This document shows positions 6,876 through 11,402 of a DNA stretch of 11,402 nucleotides, one piece after another; the first letter of the stretch is position 1, and each line of letters begins with the position of its first letter. The position numbers and the translations under genes are program-made. Below the pieces are notes generated by a model. It was given only the letters and a program-made list of their open reading frames with translations, was not told the origin of the DNA and searched no databases. The stretch comes from an uncultured Chitinophagaceae bacterium (GTDB lineage: Bacteria > Bacteroidota > Bacteroidia > Chitinophagales > Chitinophagaceae), in contig CAMPGT010000128.1 of assembly GCA_946885665.1 (NCBI GenBank), positions 1 through 11,402 on the forward strand, in the 5' to 3' direction.

Positions 6876-8214
6876 ACACTTTAGGTTCCCATCCCGGCTC
6901 ATATTCCCGCTGCCAAAGTTTCCGTGCAGATGCATCATTGATGATCCTGCCGTTTGACGAATCGATGTGCAAAGCGTTACTGGTTCGCAAAGCGATATTT
7001 CCCAACTGGCAAAGCAGTGTGCTTTTATGCCCGCTAAGAATGTCTGCATTCAGTTTTTCGCCTTTCCTGATGCCGTCGAAAAAGTTTTGGATGTGCAACT
7101 GGTCCAGGTTGGCCGAAGGGTTCGAGGTATTGCGCGCATCAATTGCTGCGGTTTCTTTCACTTCTTTCACCACTTTATTCTCGAGGTCGTAAATGATGTA
7201 TGAATTGTCATTGATCATCAGCGAGCCTGTGTCGCCGTAAAAGATCACGCCCACTGGTGCTCCCTCGATGGTGCGGCCATTGCAACTGCGGCCCTCCCAT
7301 ACCATCGAAGTGTTGTTGTCGAATTCGAGGGTGATCACCTGCGTGTCGGGCGTTTCCCAATCGTCTTTGTAACGGTAACGGCCACCTGCCGATGTTGCGC
7401 GCGATGCATAGTCCACGTCGAGGCCCCAGCGCATAAGATCTATCATATGAGTGCCGTTGTTCAGCGCCTCGCCGGTGCCCCAGTGCCAAAACCAGTGCCA
7501 GTTGTAGTGGATGAGATTGTCTTTGTATGTCTTTCGTGGGGCCGGACCCTGCCAAAGCTCATAGTCGAGCCAGGAAGGAACTTCAGCAACCTTGCCGGTA
7601 CCGATCGACGGGCGGTTGTTGGTGTACCATCCCTTCGCAAAATACGGCCGTCCAATGGTGCCGTTGCGCAGCTCGGCGATGGCGGCGATCACGTTGGGCC
7701 ACGACCGGCGTTGGTTTCCCATCTGCACCACGCGATCATATCGTTCGGCTGCGGCCACCACCAACTCGCCCTCGTGTGGATTGTGGCTGCAGGGTTTTTC
7801 GAGGTACACGTGCTTTCCGGCTTTGCATGCCAGGATGCCGGCTGGCGCGTGCCAGTGATCGGGTGTTGCGACGAACATCGCTTCCAGCGATTTATCTTCC
7901 AGCGCCTTTCGGAAGTCTGGTGTGGCCCTGGGATTGCCGCCATTTAGTTTTTTTACTTCATTGATGCATTTCGCGATGGCGCGGCTGTCTACATCGCAGA
8001 TGTGGATGATTTCGCAGCCGGCCATCTTTGCGCAGTTCGTGGCGTGGGCAAGTCCGCGGCTGTTAACGCCCATGATGCCGATGGGCACCTTTTCATTGGC
8101 TCCCAATATCCTGTTATAGCTTTTTGCGCTGAAACCGGGCAGTACACCGCCCAGCGTTAGGGCGGCGGAGCCCGCCATCGTTTTCTTTAGAAAATTTCTG
8201 CGTGTATTTGTCAT
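6874..8214 (-). CDS. Tat-exported Gfo/Idh/MocA family oxidoreductase
   Basis: This 446-aa NAD(P)-dependent dehydrogenase-like protein belongs to the glucose-fructose oxidoreductase / inositol dehydrogenase family, which acts on sugars and cyclitols. The N-terminus carries a twin-arginine signal, TRRNFLKK (4-11), followed by a hydrophobic stretch to about residue 30, predicting folded export to the periplasm. The Rossmann fold begins at about 43 with PIGIMGVNSRG (44-54), ending strand 2 with CDVDSR. The family motif LEKPCSHNP (138-146) supplies K140. The C-terminal substrate domain contains GTGEALNNGTHMIDLMRW (246-263), whose H256 and D259 are plausible catalytic residues. Length and both domains are complete. 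It converges on the YhcH-family gene and diverges from a lipoprotein gene. Substrate cannot be told from sequence. Exported, Tat-dependent members are common in Bacteroidota and Planctomycetes. Confidence 0.93.
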   Translation of the reverse strand: MTNTRRNFLKKTMAGSAALTLGGVLPGFSAKSYNRILGANEKVPIGIMGVNSRGLAHATNCAKMAGCEIIHICDVDSRAIAKCINEVKKLNGGNPRATPDFRKALEDKSLEAMFVATPDHWHAPAGILACKAGKHVYLEKPCSHNPHEGELVVAAAERYDRVVQMGNQRRSWPNVIAAIAELRNGTIGRPYFAKGWYTNNRPSIGTGKVAEVPSWLDYELWQGPAPRKTYKDNLIHYNWHWFWHWGTGEALNNGTHMIDLMRWGLDVDYASRATSAGGRYRYKDDWETPDTQVITLEFDNNTSMVWEGRSCNGRTIEGAPVGVIFYGDTGSLMINDNSYIIYDLENKVVKEVKETAAIDARNTSNPSANLDQLHIQNFFDGIRKGEKLNADILSGHKSTLLCQLGNIALRTSNALHIDSSNGRIINDASARKLWQREYEPGWEPKV

Positions 8215-8253
8215 TGCTTACTCTTTTATCATTTTCTGCGTACTAAAAACAAC

Positions 8254-8314
8254 CAGCCGGCGGGTATTTTCGTAACTTATAAGAGCCCTCGTTGGTAAGT
8301 TAAACCGGCGGCTG
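8254..8314. repeat. Nested imperfect inverted repeat in divergent promoter region
   Basis: The outer arms CAGCCG (8254-8259) and CGGCTG (8309-8314) enclose inner arms TAACTTA (8273-8279) and TAAGTTA (8296-8302). All lie between the divergent starts of the oxidoreductase (8214) and the lipoprotein (8322). The inner arms flank a 16-nt spacer. The layout could be an operator for a dimeric regulator or a leader hairpin for the lipoprotein mRNA. The short arms mean chance is not excluded. Confidence 0.3.
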
Positions 8315-8321
8315 CATTACA

Positions 8322-8888
8322 ATGAAACTACTGTTTTATTTTCTTTTCGCATGTTTAGTGGTTGTTCTTTTGCTTTCTGCCTGTACAAGAACTATCAACG
8401 ATCCCAGGCCCCGCCCTGCAACGGTATCTCCTGACAGTCGTGAATTTTTTGGAGTTTTGGTGAATGGTACCGGCTATGTTTCTGAGGCCAGGACGGGTAA
8501 CGTGTTCGGCAGGTGCGTTTATAGTCCGACATACACCGGCAGGGCAGGGCGCAGTTTTCAACTTTTTTCCGATTACCGTATTTCGAATTGCACCACCATT
8601 ACAATAGGGGTGGTGCTGGACAGTATTGAGCTGGAAGAAGGGAAGAAGTATATGCTGGGAGCACCCGGGTTGAAGAAGCAGTACGGCATTTATTCAAGAA
8701 CGGCATGCTCGCAGGGCAGGAACGATCTTTTCACCGACGATTCAACGCGGCCGGCATATATCACCATTACGGCGTTGGATACCGTAAAGCATGTAGTGAA
8801 GGGCTCGTTCAGCTTCGTCGTCCAGGATGAATTTGGCAAGAAGCACCAAATTTCCGACGGCACATTCGACCGCCATTATCTTTATTAA
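8322..8888 (+). CDS. Small lipoprotein of unknown function (possibly DUF6252-like)
   Basis: This 188-aa protein is predicted to be exported and lipid-anchored. A hydrophobic N-terminal segment ends in the lipobox LLSAC, placing the lipidated cysteine at position 21. The mature part is predicted to be mostly beta-strand. It ends in ITITALD, then a GSFSFVVQDEFGK segment and SDGTFDRHYLY, a pattern resembling Bacteroidota lipoproteins of the DUF6252 type (sequence feel only, not a search). Cys48, Cys69 and Cys109 (roughly) could form a disulfide after export. Codons run without interruption to TAA, which lies 7 nt from the stop of the convergent MFS gene. It has no operon partner; its upstream region is shared with the oxidoreductase. 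Function is unknown. Confidence 0.72.
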   Translation: MKLLFYFLFACLVVVLLLSACTRTINDPRPRPATVSPDSREFFGVLVNGTGYVSEARTGNVFGRCVYSPTYTGRAGRSFQLFSDYRISNCTTITIGVVLDSIELEEGKKYMLGAPGLKKQYGIYSRTACSQGRNDLFTDDSTRPAYITITALDTVKHVVKGSFSFVVQDEFGKKHQISDGTFDRHYLY

Positions 8889-8895
8889 GATTGTT

Positions 8896-10092
8896 TTAAG
8901 CGTTGCTTCGTTTTGCATCGAGCGGGCGCTTATCTGTAAACACCAGCCACACCGTTATCAATCCCAAAAGAAAAAAACTAACAACAAGCGGCAGCACCCC
9001 ATCCCGCATTAAATCGCTTATCACCGCTCCCAAAGATGCGCCAATAAAAAAGAAAGAAGTTCCATAAATAGAAGAAGCCATGCCGGCCACATTTCCCAGC
9101 GGCTCCAGCGCCAGCGCACTGCTATTCGGTTCAACGGCCAGGTTGATGCCGATCAGCAACGCAACAGCAATAAAAAAGGGCACGATACCAGGCGGATCGC
9201 CAACGGTGAGCGTGAGCAGCAGCAGTAGCCCGCCAGTTGTTGTATAAATGCTCACCAACCACCTGATGATGCGCCTTGCACCGTACCGGTGGGTAAATCG
9301 CGAATTCAGTAAGGTAAAAAGCGAACAGGTAAGGCCCACGCCCGCAAACATCCACGCAAATAATTTGGGTCTGCCGTAAATCTCACTCACGATATGCTCC
9401 GAACTGGATACATACGAACTGAGTGTTGTGAAAAGAATAGTGGTGATGGCGGTGTACCGCAGGAATGTGCGGTTGGTCATCACCGTGCGGACTGACCTCC
9501 CAATATTCATCCAGTCGAGCGGCACGCGCCGTTCGTGCGGAAGCGACTCTTCCAGCCGGAGCGACCACACGAACACAATGACGGCAAACGCCGGAGGGGT
9601 AAGAAACAACGCCTGCCAGGAGGCAACGGATAAAATCGCCACGCCTAAGAAAGGCGCAATAACCGGTGTACATAAAAAAATGGTAAATACAAGCGACATG
9701 ATCCGCGCCATCTCGTTTCCAACAAAACGATCGCGCACGCCTGCAACTGTGGCCATGAGAACTGCCGATGCGCCCATGCCCGCAGCAAAACGAGCCGCAA
9801 ACATCACCTCCAGGTTAGGAGCGAACGCGGCCACTATTCCACCGACAATGTAAAGAGGGAAACCCACGCGCAGTATCGGGAGGCGCCCAAAGCGATCCGA
9901 TATGGCACCAAAAACAATCTGGGCCACCTGGCCCATGAAAAAGTAAGAAATGATCTTCGATGTATCCGTCGCATCATGGCTCAGGCCGAAATACTCCCGG
10001 ATCTCTGCAAATGCAGGCAGCATAATATCAATACCCAACGCCGTAAGCATCATCGTGCAGGCCGACAGCGCAATAAATTCCCCACGTTTCAT
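8896..10092 (-). CDS. Bcr/CflA-type MFS multidrug efflux transporter
   Basis: This is a proton-driven export permease of the major facilitator superfamily, drug:H+ antiporter-1 group, in the inner membrane. From the ATG at 10092 it is 398 aa with about 12 hydrophobic helices. Helix 1 carries LGIDIMLPAF, typical of Bcr/CflA, and the loop between helices 2 and 3 carries the MFS motif A, GAISDRFGR (about 62-70). A motif C-like stretch, TPVIAPFLG, lies in helix 5. Starts at 10098 (ATG) and 10113 (TTG) are in frame; 10092 is preferred because AAGGA sits 8 nt before it. The gene is divergent from the chitinase and convergent with the lipoprotein. Substrate is not predictable; relatives export bicyclomycin, chloramphenicol or other small compounds. 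The C-terminus is complete. Confidence 0.9.
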   Translation of the reverse strand: MKRGEFIALSACTMMLTALGIDIMLPAFAEIREYFGLSHDATDTSKIISYFFMGQVAQIVFGAISDRFGRLPILRVGFPLYIVGGIVAAFAPNLEVMFAARFAAGMGASAVLMATVAGVRDRFVGNEMARIMSLVFTIFLCTPVIAPFLGVAILSVASWQALFLTPPAFAVIVFVWSLRLEESLPHERRVPLDWMNIGRSVRTVMTNRTFLRYTAITTILFTTLSSYVSSSEHIVSEIYGRPKLFAWMFAGVGLTCSLFTLLNSRFTHRYGARRIIRWLVSIYTTTGGLLLLLTLTVGDPPGIVPFFIAVALLIGINLAVEPNSSALALEPLGNVAGMASSIYGTSFFFIGASLGAVISDLMRDGVLPLVVSFFLLGLITVWLVFTDKRPLDAKRSNA

Positions 10093-10100
10093 TTTCATAT

Positions 10101-10105
10101 TCCTT
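10101..10105 (-). promoter_or_regulatory. Shine-Dalgarno site deciding the MFS start
   Basis: On the minus strand AAGGA lies 8 nt before the ATG at 10092 and only 2 nt before the ATG at 10098. The spacing favours 10092 as the translated start. Strong sites of this kind are rare in the rest of the window. Confidence 0.45.
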
Positions 10106-10133
10106 GCTTCCAATGTAAATCCTGTTTAGCCGG

Positions 10134-10141
10134 CAAAGCTA
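10134..10141 (-). promoter_or_regulatory. Bacteroidota -7 element for the MFS gene
   Basis: The minus strand reads TAGCTTTG, an exact TAnnTTTG match, 41 nt upstream of the preferred MFS ATG. The implied leader is about 30-35 nt and would include the AAGGA site. A TTTTG further upstream is about 27 nt away, longer than usual, so the -33 element is uncertain. Confidence 0.4.
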
Positions 10142-10259
10142 ATGCGTGAATGTACACCGCACAGGGTGCAAAACCGACATATTCGTGGGTTGATCCAGCC
10201 AAAAATTAATGAGCAGATAAACCAAAGAATCTTTAATTTCCTCCAAATTATACGCAAAC

Positions 10260-11402
10260 ATGAGAAATGCCTTTACCCTCGTTGCAGCGGCCTTTGCCTG
10301 CACGTCATTAGTTTCCTGTTTTACCGCTTCCGAACAGTCATCGCAACCGCAAGACGAAAAACGCGTGATCGTTGCCTATGTTGGCGGCTTCCGCGGCGAC
10401 CTTGCAGAGATCGATTCCATAGATCCCAACAAACTGTCGCATATCAACTATGCTTTTGTTGACGTGCAAGGCAACCGGGCATTTCTTAGCAACGAGAAAA
10501 CAGACACAGTCAATTTCAGGTTGCTGAACAACCTGAAAAAGGTGAACAAGGACCTGAAGATACTTATCTCGCTTGGCGGCTGGTCGTGGAGCAAGAACTT
10601 TTCCGACGCGGTGCTAACCGATACCTCAAACCGCAATTTTTCGCAAAGCGCGGTTGATATCGTGGCGAAGTACGACCTCGATGGCGTTGACATCGATTGG
10701 GAATACCCCGGCATGATTGGCGACAGCAATGTTTTTCGCCCCGAAGACAAGGAGAACTACACGATATTATTTAAGAATTTGCGGCACCAGCTCGACAGTC
10801 TGGGACAGGCCACAGGCAAAAAATATTTTGTTACCACAGCAGTTGGCGGAAATGTGAACTATCCTTCGACCACAGAGATGGACAAGGTGCAGCAATACTG
10901 CGATTTCATCAACGTGATGGCCTATGATTTTGCGGGAGGAAGGGATACGTTGTCGAATCATCACACGGGGCTGTACACCGCATCGCCTGATACCTCAAAG
11001 TATTCTACCGATGAGGCCATAAAAATGTTCCTCGATGCGGGCGTACCCGCCAATAAGCTTGTCGTGGGCATGGGCTTTTATGGAAAGGGATGGGAGATGG
11101 CAACGACAGCCAACAACGGGCTCTTTCAGAAAACCGTAAAGATGGTGAGGGGAGGAGGTTTTGGGTTCATCAAGGACAGTCTTGAAAACAAAAACGGTTT
11201 TGTAAAATATTGGGATGATGTAGCGAAGTCGCCCTATATTTTCAACGCAGAGAAAAAAATATTCATTTCCTACGATGATGAGCGTTCCATAAAGGAGAAA
11301 TGCGATTATATTAAAAAGTACAACCTGCATGGCGCCATGTTTTGGGAATATGAAGATGACTTGAAGGAAAACCTTCTGACCGTTATCGCAAAGGAGTTTG
11401 GT
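10260..11402 (+). CDS. GH18 chitinase-like lipoprotein (C-terminus cut by window edge)
   Basis: This is a glycoside hydrolase family 18 enzyme, expected to cleave beta-1,4-GlcNAc linkages in chitin or related glycans by substrate-assisted catalysis. Its 381 codons stay open to the edge. Residues 1-20 form a lipoprotein signal with lipobox LVSC (Cys20), so the enzyme is probably anchored at the cell surface or in the periplasm. The TIM barrel follows from about residue 35. It shows SLGGWSW (104-110) on strand 3, DLDGVDIDWE (139-148) with catalytic E148 and supporting D144/D146, the strand-6 MAYDF (220-224) with Y222, and FWEYEDD (361-367) with W362 on strand 8. All eight strands are represented, so probably only a short tail is missing. 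No carbohydrate-binding module lies within the visible part. The start gives the complete signal peptide. The gene is divergent from the MFS gene. Confidence 0.93.
   Translation, partial: MRNAFTLVAAAFACTSLVSCFTASEQSSQPQDEKRVIVAYVGGFRGDLAEIDSIDPNKLSHINYAFVDVQGNRAFLSNEKTDTVNFRLLNNLKKVNKDLKILISLGGWSWSKNFSDAVLTDTSNRNFSQSAVDIVAKYDLDGVDIDWEYPGMIGDSNVFRPEDKENYTILFKNLRHQLDSLGQATGKKYFVTTAVGGNVNYPSTTEMDKVQQYCDFINVMAYDFAGGRDTLSNHHTGLYTASPDTSKYSTDEAIKMFLDAGVPANKLVVGMGFYGKGWEMATTANNGLFQKTVKMVRGGGFGFIKDSLENKNGFVKYWDDVAKSPYIFNAEKKIFISYDDERSIKEKCDYIKKYNLHGAMFWEYEDDLKENLLTVIAKEFG

Noticed and set aside
7447..7964. Overlapping plus-strand open frames of up to 166 codons
   Set aside because: They are antisense to the well-conserved oxidoreductase, and the translations show no family features.
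9428..9853. 141-codon plus-strand open frame
   Set aside because: It is antisense to the MFS gene; composition follows the complementary hydrophobic codons rather than a real protein.
10111..10113. TTG as the MFS start codon
   Set aside because: Two in-frame ATG codons follow within 21 nt, and the AAGGA site lies downstream of this TTG, so it would be translated rather than used for initiation.

Overview
The window looks like a chromosomal segment from the Bacteroidota, most likely Chitinophagaceae or a close relative. This is inferred from three things: several TAnnTTTG promoter elements, the near absence of strong Shine-Dalgarno sites, and the protein types (lipoproteins with LxxC boxes, a Tat-exported Gfo/Idh/MocA oxidoreductase, a hybrid PAS histidine kinase and a lipoprotein GH18 chitinase). 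No RNA genes, insertion sequences, phage genes or CRISPR arrays were seen. Both edges cut through genes.

Layout: positions 1-4941 hold two minus-strand genes, a large hybrid sensor kinase (4941 to 2404) followed by a Kef-type cation:proton antiporter (2262 to beyond position 1). A 467-bp stretch without a convincing gene follows (4942-5408). It carries a good TAnnTTTG element pointing rightward. Next come three plus-strand genes: an HPF/RaiA-like ribosome-associated protein (5409-5744), a GreA/GreB C-domain (Rnk-like) protein (5778-6176) and an exported YhcH/YjgK/YiaL protein (6254-6841). The last of these converges on a Tat-exported oxidoreductase (8214-6874), with a strong hairpin in the junction. 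The oxidoreductase diverges from a small lipoprotein (8322-8888), and their shared upstream region contains a nested inverted repeat. The lipoprotein converges within 7 nt on a Bcr/CflA-type MFS exporter (10092-8896). That exporter diverges from a GH18 chitinase lipoprotein (10260 to beyond 11402).

How the genes relate: the HPF-like and Rnk-like genes are the only pair that looks co-functional, since both families act on the translation or transcription machinery during stress or stationary phase. The kinase and antiporter share direction but have separate promoter space, so a link is only possible. The exported YhcH protein, the exported oxidoreductase and the chitinase all suggest carbohydrate handling at the cell envelope, but they are not one operon.

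Overall this is mostly ordinary housekeeping and accessory content. I do not see a clear undescribed system. The least explained stretch is 4942-5408, with its promoter, long leader and a cysteine-rich mini-ORF overlapping the HPF start.
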